Source: Porphyra umbilicalis | Lineage: Eukaryota > Rhodophyta > Bangiophyceae > Bangiales > Bangiaceae | DNA: 64,000 nt | Direction: 5' to 3' | Assembly (NCBI GenBank): GCA_002049455.2 | Contig: KV919044.1 | Span: 39,770 to 103,769, forward strand | Part shown: positions 10,030 to 21,369 of the stretch, one piece after another | Position numbering within the stretch: position 1 is the first letter of the stretch | Layout: every line of letters starts with the position of its first letter | Position numbers and translations under genes: made by a program | The notes under the pieces: generated by a model | Told to the model about the DNA's origin: nothing | Database searches by the model: none | The model's input: the letters and a program-made list of their open reading frames with translations, nothing else

Positions 10030-12191
10030 ATGCTGCCGAGGAAGGCGCCGCCTCGCGGTGCGGAGGCCGCTGCGGCGACCGCGTCGGCCCCGGCGGGCGG
10101 CGTGTCCAAGCCATCCACGCGCAAGCCACCTCATAAGAAGAAGACGACCGCCAAGCCTGCCGCAAACTCGACTGCCGCTGCAGAGATATTGTTGCGTGGC
10201 GCTCGACCTGGCAGCACGTTTCACGCCCCCCCTCCACCGCCTATGCCACCGAGCGACAGCGAGCTGTTGGAAGAGGAGCCGCTTGAGGCGAATGACGGAT
10301 TGAAGCAGAACGCGGATGGCTGCTTGGGCGACGGGGTTGCGGGAGCTCATGTGGGAAGCGGTCGTGGTGGCACCAGGGATGGCGTGGGCGCGCCTGACGC
10401 AGCTGCTGTTGGAGGCGTCAGCGGCAACGGCAGCAGCGCCATCCATCGCGATTCCCGGGTTGGGTGCGCTGAGGCCACCCAAGACGGTGGGGCTGGCGCT
10501 CCTTCCCATTCAGCGGAAGGAAGGAGTACCAACGGGGGTATTGGAGGCGGACAAGGCCGGGGAGGCGATGGTGTCCAGAACGCGGACGGTGAAGTATCCC
10601 AAGGTAGCCGCTTAGAGGCTGCCGTGGCATCTGCCGACGGTGAGATTACTGGCAGTGGTTCCCTTGCTGACGTTGAGCCCCCCGTGCAAGCGCTGCTCCC
10701 GCTCGGAGTGCCACCCGCGGCTACCAACGAGATGCCGTCCTCGTTGTTTTGGGTTGACCACGCTAAGGCCGTAACAGAGCTGCTTTGGCACGCCAGGTAC
10801 GGCACGAGAACCCTGCAATCGATGGCAAGCACGGTCAACGGGTTGGTGTCGCGAAACGAGAGCATAGGCCGCGCGGCCGCGGCCGCCAAGGCATCTGCCG
10901 CCTCGACGCTCACGGAGGCGCGCACGATCGCGACCTCCCTGGCGGCGTGGAAGAAAGAGGTGACTGCCAACGCTCCCGGCGCTATCGACGGCGTGTCACG
11001 GGCGGTCGCAGAGTCCAAGGCGGTATATGAGGACGCCCTGTCAGAGGCGTACATCGCTGCCACCTCCACGGCTGATGTGTTTCCCGATGCACCAGCAACG
11101 ACGACGCTTCTCAACGCCGTCATCGTCAAGACGCAGAACATTTCGGCTGCTGAGGCAGAGACGAAGCTACACGGCAGTTTAAAACGGACGATGCGTGGTG
11201 CACAAGAGGCGGGCAAGCCCGTCACGTACGTCAAGCCGTTCAACGACAAGCGCTCTTGCTTCTACATGGACGTGGGCAAGGCTGGTATCGACGCATGGAA
11301 GAAGTGTGTCTGCTTCCCAGTCGACGACGCCAGCGTGCCGGAGCCGACAGTGGAGGCCGCGGTCAAGTTGTTCAACGAGGAGAAGAACTTTCGCTCGACG
11401 CTTGGCTGGGCTGGTATTGTCGCGGGCGTGACTGCCGCGTTTGACCACCTTGACGCCAAGAGCACCTTTTACGTGGAGCCACAGCAGACGGGCGACGTTG
11501 GCTATGTCCGGGCGCTCGGCGGTCACGTAGCTATGGTGTCAATGAACGTACGTCTCCGCGTTCCCTCGTTCGTTTTTTTTTGGGTGGCTGCGCGGCTTGT
11601 TTGTAGTTTCAGGTAGCGCACGTGCTTTGTTCACCGATCGATTGGTATTGATCCTCACGCCCCATCAATGTGGTGCTCTTGTGGCTTCGGAGTGTCGTAC
11701 ATTGCTCGTCCCTTCATGCCCTTCTCATACTCCTCGGTCAATGATGCACGTCTTTTTCTTGTACGTGCATGCTCCGCTCCCCACTGCAGGTGCGGCTCGA
11801 GCTCGTCAAGATTATTGAGCGGGTCAAACGGCCGAAGTTCAGCATTCAACATCACCGACCGCATTGGGTGCTTGAGGTGCAGCGGGTGCATTTCGCAAGG
11901 CCCAAGGACGAGGGCATCCACGGCGGCCTGCAGCTGATTGACGGCAACTTGGCCGCCAGGGGCAGTATCGACGGAATGATCCCTGTTGACCGACCTTGGT
12001 CCGTAATGTCGAACCCGTGCGATGCCCTCATGGGACCAGACGACGGAGGCGGCGGCGTGCGTGGTGATGCCATATGCGGCGGTTCGAGCGATCCTGGCGT
12101 TGTTGGCGGGGATATTGTTGCCCAAGCGGCCGCAGCAGGCGCTGCTGCAGCCGCGGCTGCCGCTGCTGCTGCGGCGTCGGGCGACAACTGA
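10030..12191 (+). CDS. Hypothetical protein, two exons
   Basis: I do not recognise this gene. Exon 1 runs from the first ATG (10030) to 11547. A GTACGT donor begins a 242-bp intron ending in CTGCAG at 11789. Exon 2 (11790-12191) continues in phase and ends TGA. The product is about 639 aa. The first ~240 residues are low complexity, rich in Gly, Ala, Pro and Ser. Residues ~245-500 look globular (SLFWVDHAKAVTELLWHARY; KPFNDKRSCFYMDVGKAG; NFRSTLGWAGIVAG). Exon 2 continues with VRLELVKIIERVKRPKFS and RPHWVLEVQRVHFARPKD, then ends in an Ala tract. Intactness over 2.1 kb and the clean in-phase splice argue for a real gene. It sits among decayed transposons, so it may itself be transposon-derived. 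The open frame extends slightly upstream of the ATG. Confidence 0.6.
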
Positions 12192-14600
12192 GTCTGTTGG
12201 CGAGTCGTCTGTGCGGACGTTGCAAAGATGGCCTGAGGACGTTTTGTAAACGTGGCTTTCAGAGAGGACCAGTACGATGCCAGAGGGTCACCTCGTTAGA
12301 TCTCGGCGCACGTCCTAAAGCTTGGTTGCATACTGCTTGCAGAGATATCAACAGACGGCTCTCGCACCTCGTTGGGAAGCGTGATGCGGCCGGACTTGCA
12401 GGGAAGGCACACAGCCAGCTTCGGAGATGATTCCGCAGACAGGTGCGCAGAGGACTATTCACGGTTCACCCGACTCACCTTCTGACTCAAGATGATTTAC
12501 TTAGTAGAATAGCCAGGAAACTCAGATGCCTGCTCAAGGATTGGAGCACATCGAAAACCCTTCCCAGATTCCGAGCCAGATCCGCAACACCGGACTCAGC
12601 GACTCCCACTTACATTGTCAGCTTCGGTAAATGCGAATGAGCAAGTCCATTTTTGCCGATCTTTCTTCACCAATTGCACTTCCCATTGAGCGCGGTAGCG
12701 CCGCCGCTATCCGTCTGTGGAGATGCCGCCGTCGCCGCCGCGCGTGCTTCCTCCCTTTCTGCTGGCAGTCGCCGCGCGTTGGGCGCGCCTTTCGAGTTCC
12801 TGCTCGGCGGCGACCGCAGTAGTGGGCGCGGCCGCCGTTCACCTTCTTGGTCGGCAGGTGGGGCCGGCGCCTGGCGCCGCAGCGGCGCCAGCGCCCACGG
12901 CCGCAGCCATGGCCGCCACTTCTGGCAGCAGCGACGCCAGCGATTCCGAGCGCTTGCGTCCGGCCACAAAAGCATCTTCGACGGCTGGCAATTTACGGAG
13001 GGGACGACCAGCGCCCGCATCCCCCCATCGGCGGCGACGGCCGCGGCAGACTCGCAATCCCATTTTTCTGAGAGTTTACCCTCCGATGCTATGCGTTGCT
13101 ATTCACTCTTTGCTTAACAGTAGTTGTGCAACAGTCGGACAGTGATTGTATGCGAGACCGGCCGTAGGTCGGGAAAACGATTTGCTAACCTGCATTAGAC
13201 TCGTATGAGAACATGGAACAGGCAGTGAAAGACGCCAAAATACATGTACAGGGACCGAGCGTTACAGCTCTTGCGGTAGAGATGCGGCACCTGTGACCAT
13301 CAAGCGGCAGCACATGTGGCCATCAAGCGGCGATCGCGCGAGCGCAGCACAACAAACTGCCTACGAATGTGCTTCAAAAACTTGTACGTCTTTCGAAGAG
13401 GACTACGGCTGGAGCCGATGGTCATCCAGCTGTCAGCCCGAGGTACCCCTACTCACTGTGCACACACGTTTCTTTTTACCGCCGTACTGAAATGCGCAGT
13501 AGGCGTTTTACAGGCGGATGGTACCGAAAGTAGAGTGTGGCGCTGTTCGAACGTCTCACTCTGGTCGCTCAGAGCAAACACTGCAACGTCGATCCCATCT
13601 TCCAATTGGGGAACCTAGAGGCGCAACGTGTGGCATGCTGAATGGAGAGCCCATTCTGGGGGCCATGTTTGGGGCCAGACGCGATGTAGTTGGGCATCGA
13701 GCTGTCTGAAACGAGCCACGAGACGGTCTGAATGGGGTCGTCATTGCTGGGTTATGTGTAGCCCCATTCTGGCAGTACAAATCCGAATGAGAGCGAAGGA
13801 GTGCTAAGGGATCTCGATCAGCGCTTAATGAAACGAAACCACCGAAAAGTTGTCCGGAAAGTGTGCCCAACAGTCGCGGTGAGATTGCCACGTCCTCGTC
13901 AAGCGCCAGATATGCCGCTGATAATCGTCGAAACCGATGACAACGTCGAAGAAAGAGGCATTCAGAGGGACGAACGGGCCGACACCTGGCACGGCCACGA
14001 CATAAATCGGGCACCTGATTGGAACTACGCCCCTGGGAAGAATCCGATCTCCTCCTGCGCAGTCCTGTCGATTGTAAACGGATTGGATCGTGTCACAGAA
14101 GCAGTGGTAAGCGCCTGAGCGGGGAAACTGGAGAGCGGGCGTCGCCACGGGTAAGATCCGCATCAGGCGGAAGGCTCGTCGCGAGATATCAACAGGTCAG
14201 ATGACGTTGCCGTTGACACTCTCGGGAGCTGTTTTGAAACCGCCCAGTTTGGAGGGAAGTGCAGTCATTGGCTGAACCAGTGAACCGAACCAATCTGTCG
14301 TCCTGGATGGCATCACTTTTCTCAAAAGCTGCACTTTCGGTGACTAGTCGACGCCACAAACTGTCGGTTTCGGTGCCACTTGCACAATGCTCGGTTAAAG
14401 CTGGGTCGCGTCATCGGATGAGATCGTGCGTGAGTGGGCCACTGGAGGGGTGCGAAGCGCTCTGCTCATTGAGTGGACACGGCGACGCCTCAGAACGGAT
14501 GGCCAGCCGGTCACGTGACCAACTGGTCATCCTTTTGACGTTGGAACGGCCGCCGCGCTAACGCCCTCGCTGGCTCTGGAGGCGAGACGGCATTCAGCGC
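12192..14600. other. Intergenic, no supported gene
   Basis: Many short frames overlap on both strands. None has domain-like composition, and none carries a recognisable motif. The minus-strand frame 13825-14163 (112 codons) is the least random looking but matches nothing I know. CCCATTCTGG/GGGGCCA-type words recur near 13650 and 13762. Confidence 0.5.
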
Positions 14601-14611
14601 CGCGACTCGTC

Positions 14612-14632
14612 AGGGGCCGCCACGCGGCCCCT
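14612..14632. repeat. Perfect GC-rich hairpin
   Basis: AGGGGCCGC (14612-14620) pairs with GCGGCCCCT (14624-14632) around CAC. It lies upstream of the proline-rich/Myb-like region. CCGACGTGTG repeats follow at about 14640 and 14699. Its role is unknown. Confidence 0.5.
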
Positions 14633-15631
14633 CAGCCGTCCGACGTGTGCCGCGCCCGGCGTCTCAGTCTGACGCGTGCCGCTCGACCCCCCAGACCTCC
14701 GACGTGTGTGGCGTGCGGGCGTCTGATTCCCGCCTTCAAACGGGTCTGCGTTGTCAGGCTGCCGTGGCGGGTCTCTCCGGCTCGTCCCACCCGCTCGTTC
14801 ATATTTTATCGAGCGGGCACGACGTCTCTGTGCACGGGCTGCACGTGGGACGACGAGACACATGGGCGCTGGTCGGTTCTCAACCGTGACCAGTTTTTGG
14901 GAGCCAGGTCTCCTGCGGGGCGGGCCAGGCTGACGCAGTCCCCCCACACTCGCTCACCCGCCGTCGGACGGCAGGTGGGACTGAGCGGGCGGCGGAGACG
15001 CGTCTCCTCTGTGTGCTCAATCGCGCCGGTGTGGTGGGACGTCTGTGCAGCGCGCGCGCGCCGCCTGCCATCCCGCCCACCCCTCCCCTCCACCCACCGC
15101 GCCCACCCCTCTCGCCCTCTGTTACCGCGCTCATGACGCGTGTGAAGGGCGCCAACGACACGCGACGACGCCGAGCACAGCGGCAGCGCAACGGTCGCGC
15201 TGCCACCCCGCCCTCTCCGCCTTGCATCTGCGCGGGGCCGTGTGACCACGGCACCACGGACGCCCCCCCCCCCCCCCCCCACCTGCTGAACGGTGCGCTC
15301 CACCCTGCCGCCCTTCCCGCCTCGGGTCCCCAAGCTTTGCTGGTCCCAGGGAGGACAGCTCCATGTACGCGCCTCCCCCCCCACCGCCCCACGCTTTCGG
15401 GCCCTCCCCTCCCCACAATCACTCCCGCCCCCCTCCTGCGGGCCGGGGTGTTAGCCGGCCGCTTAATCAAGGCGGCCGGCCTCCGGCACCACACCGGCTG
15501 CCCTGCCCTCCCCATCCCCGCCGCCTCGGACCTGACGCCGACCACGCCGATCCTGACGACCGACGTGTTCGTCGACGCGTCGACGACGACGGGCGTTATC
15601 ACCCTCAAGCCGGCGGCGACTATCCCCGTCG

Positions 15632-16423
15632 GTGGAGCCCGCCTCGTCGACCAGCGGGCCCGCCACGCGGGCTCCCTTGGCGCAGCCCCCCTCGACGCCC
15701 GGCGGGCCCCCCACAGCCCCCCCCCCCCCCCCGTGGCGGAGCCCGCAGCGAGGACCAACGGGCGCCCCACGGGGCCCTCGACGGTGCAGCCCTCCGCGAC
15801 GACCGCCGGGTCCCGGACACGGATCTCCTCGCTGGAGCCCCCCGCGACGACCGGCGGGCCCGTTTGAAGACCCAAGGTGCTGGCCGCCGGAGCCACCGGT
15901 CGACGATCACCGGCGTTCGTACGGCGTTTTGCCGCCGCCACCCTCGTCCTCGTCCACCCACGGGTACGCGAGCGCGGGCGAGCCGTGGCCAACCGGTGGG
16001 TACGACCCCACCGGTAGCTGGTCTGCCGCGTGGCGGCCACCGCCGTACCCGGTGTGCCACCGTCCGGCGCTCTGGGGCGGCGAGTCACGCGCCAAGCCAC
16101 ACGGCGGGCTCGCGTACCAGTGGGCGTTGACGACGGGGCAGCCGCAGAGCACGCCTTTGCCGTTGATGTTGTTGCCCGCGCCGCCGCAGCCCTTGCTGCA
16201 GCCGACGACGCAGGAGCCAGCGCGCCAACCTCTGTACGTGGTCGGGAGCCACCCAGCCCCGCAGCCGACGCCGCAGCCGACGCCGCAGGAGGCAGCTCGC
16301 CACCCTCTGTACGTGGTAGGCGGCCACCAAGCCCCGCCCCCCTCGACGTTTTTGCTTGTGCCTGATCCCCCCCAGCCTCCCCAGCAGGCCCCTCTTTATC
16401 TGACGTCGCCGTTCCAGCAGTGA
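15632..16423 (+). CDS. Possible upstream proline-rich exon or ORF of the Myb-like gene
   Basis: This frame encodes a Pro-, Gly- and Arg-rich product, with two tandem units containing PLYVVGSHPAPQPT and PLYVVGGHQAP just before a TGA at 16421-16423. The Myb/SANT frame starts immediately afterwards in another register. It may be the N-terminal part of the same gene joined by an intron or frameshift, or only low-complexity sequence. The 5' half overlaps a degenerate minisatellite with CGACGACCGGCGGGCCCG-like units at 15640-15870. Confidence 0.25.
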   Translation: MEPASSTSGPATRAPLAQPPSTPGGPPTAPPPPPWRSPQRGPTGAPRGPRRCSPPRRPPGPGHGSPRWSPPRRPAGPFEDPRCWPPEPPVDDHRRSYGVLPPPPSSSSTHGYASAGEPWPTGGYDPTGSWSAAWRPPPYPVCHRPALWGGESRAKPHGGLAYQWALTTGQPQSTPLPLMLLPAPPQPLLQPTTQEPARQPLYVVGSHPAPQPTPQPTPQEAARHPLYVVGGHQAPPPSTFLLVPDPPQPPQQAPLYLTSPFQQ

Positions 16424-16443
16424 ACTACAACCTCTCCAAGTCC

Positions 16444-17676
16444 ATGGGCTCCAGCCTGGGATGGACGAACGAGGACCGCGTGCCGCTGTGTAGGGCCTAC
16501 CTGGAGGTGAGCGAGGACCCTTTGAGCGCCACTGGTCGCTCCAAGGACCAGCTGTGGGCGGCTTTGCACGAGAAGTGGACGGACCTGATGACCAAGAAGG
16601 GGCCCCTGCGCGTCAAGCGCAACGTAAGAGCGTTGGAGAAGCAGTTCAAGAAGATCCGGAAGGGGGTAAGCTCGTTTACTTCTCACTACCTGGCCGTCAA
16701 AAATATGCAAACTACCGGGAACCTGACGGAAGAGGACATTATCAGCGGTGCGGTCACGCGGTACTGCTCGCTGAACATCTACGAGTCCATCCGCAGCGAC
16801 CGGGAGAAGGAACAGCGCAAGGGCAAGACGGCCAAACGCAAAGCCAAACTGGCGCATTGCAAGTGGGTGGGGTGCTGGCGCGTTTTGCGCACATCTGACA
16901 AGTTCAGCGGCGCGGCCATCACGGCGGACGACGAGAGTGTGGACCTGGGCGACTCTTCAGACGAGGACGGCGAGAACGGGAGCACGAGCAGCCCGAACTC
17001 GCGCAACAAGGGGTACCAGAGCCGCCCGGACGGCATCAAGGCCGCCAAGCTGATGCGGTCGGAGGACGCTGGAATGGAGAAGCAGGTCAAGGCGAGCACG
17101 GCGGCGGTGGACAAGTTTACCGTTGCGCAGCAAGAGCGCACTGCGCTTTGCTTTTTTTACTCTCCTTCGATGAGTCACACGCCCGAGGCGGCACAGTACT
17201 GGCAAGCTGATATGCTCAAGATGATGCAAGCTGCTGGCCTGGCGGCGCCCCCTGCACCGGCTCCCACGCCTGCGCCGCTGGCGCGCAGTGCTGCTAAGAA
17301 GATCCATGTTGTGGAAGTTGGCGACGGCGTCGCCGCCATGGAAGGCACGACTCTCGCGGCTGATGCGTCGTCGTCGGCGCCGCCGGCGGCCGGCTCTGCC
17401 GCCGGAGCTAACGCGCCGCCGGGGGAGGACCCACCGGCGGCGCGTGTGGCAGCAGATACTGTTGCTGCAACGGCTCTGGCGGCGGAGGCGAAGTCGCCGG
17501 CGGCGCCGCCGGCGCGCGGCAGCGGGGGGGGCGACAACCAGCGTGGCCGCAAGTCGCAAGCCGCGAAGCAGCGCGCCGCTTCTGCGGCTCTCAACAAGCA
17601 GCTGGATACAACCCGCGGCCTTGACCAAAGTAGCGAGTCTGACACGACGACCACCACCACCACGGACACTGAGTAG
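16444..17676 (+). CDS. Myb/SANT-like (NAM-associated type) protein of a PIF/Harbinger element
   Basis: The product is about 410 aa from the first ATG. Residues ~5-130 match the trihelix-type domain encoded by the second gene of PIF/Harbinger transposons: GWTNEDRVPLCRAYLEVSED, then WAALHEKWTDLM, LEKQFKKIRKGVSSF, TEEDIISGAVTRY and WVGCWRVLRTSDKF. In that family the Myb-like protein helps the transposase bind the element ends and enter the nucleus. The middle is acidic and serine-rich (ESVDLGDSSDEDGE). The C-terminal half is Ala/Pro-rich low complexity ending in a Thr tract. The frame is intact, in contrast to the decayed transposase at 22804-24376 on the opposite strand, which is the obvious partner. 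The open frame extends a few codons upstream without an ATG, so an upstream exon is possible. Confidence 0.7.
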   Translation: MGSSLGWTNEDRVPLCRAYLEVSEDPLSATGRSKDQLWAALHEKWTDLMTKKGPLRVKRNVRALEKQFKKIRKGVSSFTSHYLAVKNMQTTGNLTEEDIISGAVTRYCSLNIYESIRSDREKEQRKGKTAKRKAKLAHCKWVGCWRVLRTSDKFSGAAITADDESVDLGDSSDEDGENGSTSSPNSRNKGYQSRPDGIKAAKLMRSEDAGMEKQVKASTAAVDKFTVAQQERTALCFFYSPSMSHTPEAAQYWQADMLKMMQAAGLAAPPAPAPTPAPLARSAAKKIHVVEVGDGVAAMEGTTLAADASSSAPPAAGSAAGANAPPGEDPPAARVAADTVAATALAAEAKSPAAPPARGSGGGDNQRGRKSQAAKQRAASAALNKQLDTTRGLDQSSESDTTTTTTTDTE

Positions 17677-18034
17677 CGTAGCGACTGTGTATTGCCATGT
17701 GCTTTGTGACATGTAGCAGCAGCTCGGTGACAACGGAAGGTCTTTTTTTTATCCCTCTTCGGTTTTTTTTTTTTTCCTACACTTATGTCTTTCTCGGTGC
17801 ACATAGACGACGTTTGCCTGCCGCAAGCACCGTGCGACGGACCACACACAGTCGCGCGGCGTGCCGTCCTTGTGCCGCCGCCTTTCCACCAGCCCAACGC
17901 CTCGCGCGTCGCAGAGTCCGACGCCCACGCGTCCACGCCAACGGTCGCCACCTCCTGCTCCATAAGCCTCGCCTGGTCGAAAACGTGGCCAAGACCAAGC
18001 CGACGGCACCGCGAAACTCGCGGGCGCAGGAAGC

Positions 18035-18490
18035 GCGGCGTAAACGCGTGGGCGACGGCGGGCAGCGACAGTCGCGGGCGAGGGGACCGCGGCTATAACG
18101 CGGGGGCGACGGCGGGCGGCGACAGCCGCGAGCGCGCACACGGCGGCGCAAGCGCGGGGGCAACCGCGGGAACCAACAGCCGCGGGCGTGGGGACCGCAG
18201 CGCCAGCGCGGGGGCGACAGCACGCGGCGACAGCCGCGAGGGAGCAGACGCCAGCGCAAGCGCGGGGGTAACCGCGGGCACCAAAATCCACGGGCGAGGG
18301 GACCGCGGCGCCAGCGCGGAGGCAACCACGGGCAGCAACAGCCGCGGGCGAGGGGACCGCGGCGCCAGCGCGGGGGCGACAGCGGGCGGCGACAACCTCG
18401 AGCCAGCAGACGGCGGCGCAAGCGCGGGGGCAACCGCGGGCACCAACAGCCGCGGGCGAGGGGACCGCGGCGCCAGCCCGCGGGCGACGG
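18035..18490. repeat. 54-bp GC-rich minisatellite, about eight units
   Basis: A 54-bp unit is repeated head to tail with substitutions. It reads in one plus frame as variants of GDRGASAGATAGTNSRGR (18 residues). Because 54 is a multiple of three, all frames stay open on both strands. This explains long but meaningless frames over 17749-18910. Confidence 0.7.
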
Positions 18491-18775
18491 CGCCCGCCCC
18501 TGCGTGTCGGCAATGGCGGCCGCGGCGGCACGGCGGGGGGGTTGGCGGGGGGGGGGGGGGGGGGGGTCTTTGCCACCGCCGCTGCCGCATCGTGGCGCGG
18601 CGCCCGCCCCTGCGCGTCGGCAATTGCGGCCGCTGCGGCACGGCGGGGGGGTTGTCGGGGGGGGGGGGGGGGGGGGCCTCTGCCACCGCCGCTGCCGCAC
18701 CGTGGCGCGGCGCCCGCCCCTGCGCGTCGGCAATGGCGGCCGCGGCGGCACGGGCGGCGCGTCGCCAACGCTTTT
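18488..18775. repeat. Three ~110-bp units with 20-G runs
   Basis: Units begin near 18490, 18600 and 18710 with GCCCGCCCCTGCG and GTCGGCAAT boxes. The first two contain uninterrupted runs of 20 G at 18547-18566 and 18657-18676. The runs could form G-quadruplexes, and their assembled length is unreliable. Confidence 0.7.
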
Positions 18776-19367
18776 AACGGGGGGGCGCGGCGGCGGCAAG
18801 GGCGGCGGGTCCCTGCGGCCAGACTGCCGTTGGCGACCACGGCGGCGACGCACTCGCCGCCCCTGCAGGGGCGACCGTCGCGTCAACCGCTGTGGACGCG
18901 ACGGTCCCAACCGCCGCCGCCGTTGCCGTTGCCATGGATGTCACCGTCCGTGCCTGCAACGTCGACGGCGCGCGGTGGCGGCGACGGCGGCGTGGGCGGC
19001 GGCGGCGGCGGCTCAAGCGGCGGTGGCGCGCCCGTGGCCGCTCCACGGCGTCCCGTGCCGCAGTCCCCGCACCCCACACGGCCGCCGTCCGTCGGCCGCC
19101 GCCGCCACCGCCGCCGCCGCGGGGCTGCACGCGCTGGTGCCTGCCGCCGACGGCGCCGACGGCACGACGCGCCGGCGGTGGTTATCCCGCTGCCTCCTGT
19201 GGGTGGCGACGCGGGTGCGAGGGCCGCGGCTTCTCCGGATATTTCTTTTTTTTTTGCACCTACGTCCCACGTCTTACTTGGACTCCATCCCACACGAGCA
19301 CCACGTCTCTCAAAAAAGTAAATGAATGTAGTAAACTCAATGCAAACATGTTCCCAGAACGCAAAAG

Positions 19368-19781
19368 CTACGCCCGCTCGCCACGGATGCGGCGGGCAAG
19401 CTGAATGTCCTTGGTCATGACAGTCACACGCTTTCCGTGGATGGCGCACAGTTGAGCGTTCTGGAAGAGGCCCACCAGGTAGGCCTCGGACGCCTCCTGA
19501 AGCGCCAGTACAGCTGACGCCGAAAAGCGAGGAGAGTTGGTGTACTCCTGCGCAATCTCGCGCACCAGGCGCTGGAAGGGGAGCTTGCTGATAAGCAGCT
19601 CCCCCGACCGCTGGAATTTGAGGATGTCCCGCAGGGCGACCGTCCCAGGCCGGTAAAGGCGCTTGACTGCGGCCTTGCCACCGGCCTTGGACTCGGTCGC
19701 CCGCCTGGCGGCGGCTCTGGCCAGAGAAGCCGGGGCCTTGCCGCCAGTGGACCGCCGCGCCGTCTGCTTCGTCCGCGCCAT
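19368..19781 (-). CDS. Divergent histone H3 variant
   Basis: The product is 137 aa including Met, intronless, and starts [17 protein letters not shown]. The histone-fold half is well conserved: [43 protein letters not shown] and [14 protein letters not shown]. The tail is not: K4 and K14 are kept, K9 is Arg, R17-K18 are Ala-Ser and K23 is Ala. The K27 position has no lysine (AARRAT), and the K36 segment is remodelled with one extra residue. In the core K56 is Arg and K79 is Thr. Loop 1 has canonical length, unlike most CENP-A proteins, which argues against a centromeric H3. It would form nucleosomes but could not be marked at several standard silencing or elongation lysines. It lies between the Myb-like gene and the Harbinger transposase, with no other histone gene in the window. 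Intact frame and strong core conservation indicate selection. Confidence 0.9.
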   Translation of the reverse strand: MARTKQTARRSTGGKAPASLARAAARRATESKAGGKAAVKRLYRPGTVALRDILKFQRSGELLISKLPFQRLVREIAQEYTNSPRFSASAVLALQEASEAYLVGLFQNAQLCAIHGKRVTVMTKDIQLARRIRGERA

Positions 19782-20500
19782 GGCTGGCGGGGCGCAGGTG
19801 TGGTAGCCGCCACGGGTGGAGGAGGAGCGGGGGGGCAGGAGGAGGGGAGTTGAGGCGGGGTGAGGGGGAGTGCAGGTCCACGCCAGACAACAGTCAGCGC
19901 GGCCGGGCCAGGTCCCACCAACGGTAGAGGCTGGGGGCGCGGGGGGGAGGAAGGGGGGCAGGGTGCCAGGGGGGGCAGGTCAACCCCAGAACACAGCCGG
20001 CGAGGCGGGGACAGGCCGCACCGCCAGTGGAGGTTGGCGGGGCGGGGCTGGGGAAGGGGACGGGCAGAAGGGACGATGCTGCCGGATGACGCCGAGAGGA
20101 GATGGCTGGGATGGGCTCCTCTATATTCCTGGAGTGGGTCTGCCTGGGGTACCGTGGGTGACGGTCACGGCCACTGCCCGGCAGAGAACACCTGGGCAGC
20201 ACCAGAAAGCTCTCCGCGACTCAGGTTGGATGCATCAGTGGGGACATTCCATCGCCTTTGTATTGGGCTCAAAGAGTCACCCGAATCCGCCGTCTCTATG
20301 ACTGGGTTCAAGCGTGGACATGTACACTTCTTATCATCTTCGTGAGTTCGTGTTCAATAAAGTGCGGAATGTATTGCAAGAGAAAGGAATGCTTGTCCGA
20401 AGAACCGCGCCACCCGTACGCTGACGCCCTACTCAATGCGGGATCGTTCACCACAGATCGCCCCATCTGATCGCCCCCCCAGGGAGCGATCTTCGGATGA
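19782..20500. other. Upstream region of the H3 gene; weak TATA-like site
   Basis: GC-rich sequence with G runs precedes H3. On the minus strand GAATATAGAGG at about 20116-20126 is the only TATA-like word. It lies about 340 bp before the start codon, so a long leader would be needed. No classical histone 3' stem-loop was recognised downstream of 19368. Confidence 0.25.
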
Positions 20501-21140
20501 CAAACCGCCTCCCCCCAGCTCTGTGAGGGTCCCGCTGTCGCCGCCGTAGATCTCATTCGCAGCCATCCACTCGACGACTTCATACAAACTGCGCGACAGC
20601 AACCAGTGGGGTGTGCAGAAATGCTGTTAAACAACGACACGGTTCAGAGCTGTGCAGTGTCAGATGTATGCACGTGTTCTGGTTGGTGCTTCATAAGTGT
20701 ACGTCGGGGACCGCGTGATTTTCTGTCGTTCGCCCTCTGTGGGCATTGAAACAGCGCCGCGACAACCAATGGAACGGCTTAGACATGTTGATCGAAATTG
20801 ACGGAGGGCCAAGTCTTGCTATGTATGGTACATACCAGTGGTGTGGTTGGTTCTTGAAGTTGTGTAAGTAGTCACGTGAGCTGCTGGCGTCCGTCAACTG
20901 TCAGACATGAACTTTCGAGAGCCACGATAACCAATGGGGTTACTGACAGTTGTTAATCATCAAACATGTGGTTCAAAGCCTTGCATCGATAATAGATGCA
21001 AATGTTTTGATTGGTCGTTGTCGTCATATGAGGGATCGCATGACCTTCTACACGTTCGTGACTGGCGTATCTTCTTTGAGTGACGCCATGTCATTGGACT
21101 GTGTCATCGTCAGCTTCTCATGTGGCAATGAATTGTGTGT
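20500..21140. repeat. Degenerate ~165-bp tandem repeat, about four units
   Basis: Boxes GGTTGGT or GATTGGT at about 20682, 20844 and 21009 alternate with ACCAATGG or ACCAGTGG boxes at about 20600, 20766 and 20931. The spacing is 162-167 bp. Sequence between boxes is partly alignable. The paired CCAAT/ATTGG orientation suggests an ancient foldback unit that was amplified. Confidence 0.5.
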
Positions 21141-21369
21141 GCGGGATTTTTGTGGCGAGCGATAACGGCAGAAGCAAGTTTATTAATGCGGTCCATGGGC
21201 AGCGTGTCGAGCCACAAGATCTTGCGAAGCTCGCACGCGCAATCATCTTGCGGCCCTTCGCACGAAAGCCTCCCCACCGCAGGCCGCCCTTCCCACGCTG
21301 CTGCTACCCGCAATCCTGCCCCGCCCGCGCTCCCGAGCCGCCACCGCCAGCAATCTCTGAAGCCTGGTC

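Noticed and set aside
15013-15867. FVDAST motif resembling an RNase H segment of a retroelement
   Set aside because: No surrounding RNase H or reverse transcriptase residues; the match is a short chance string in low complexity.
14880-16100. 406-codon minus-strand frame
   Set aside because: Arg/Gly/Ala-rich composition in very GC-rich sequence, antisense to the proline-rich frame; no motif.
17749-18910. Frames of 330-375 codons on both strands
   Set aside because: They follow from the 54-bp minisatellite, whose period is divisible by three.
19368-19781. Centromeric H3 (CENP-A)
   Set aside because: Loop 1 has canonical H3 length and the C-terminal half is almost canonical; a divergent ordinary variant fits better.
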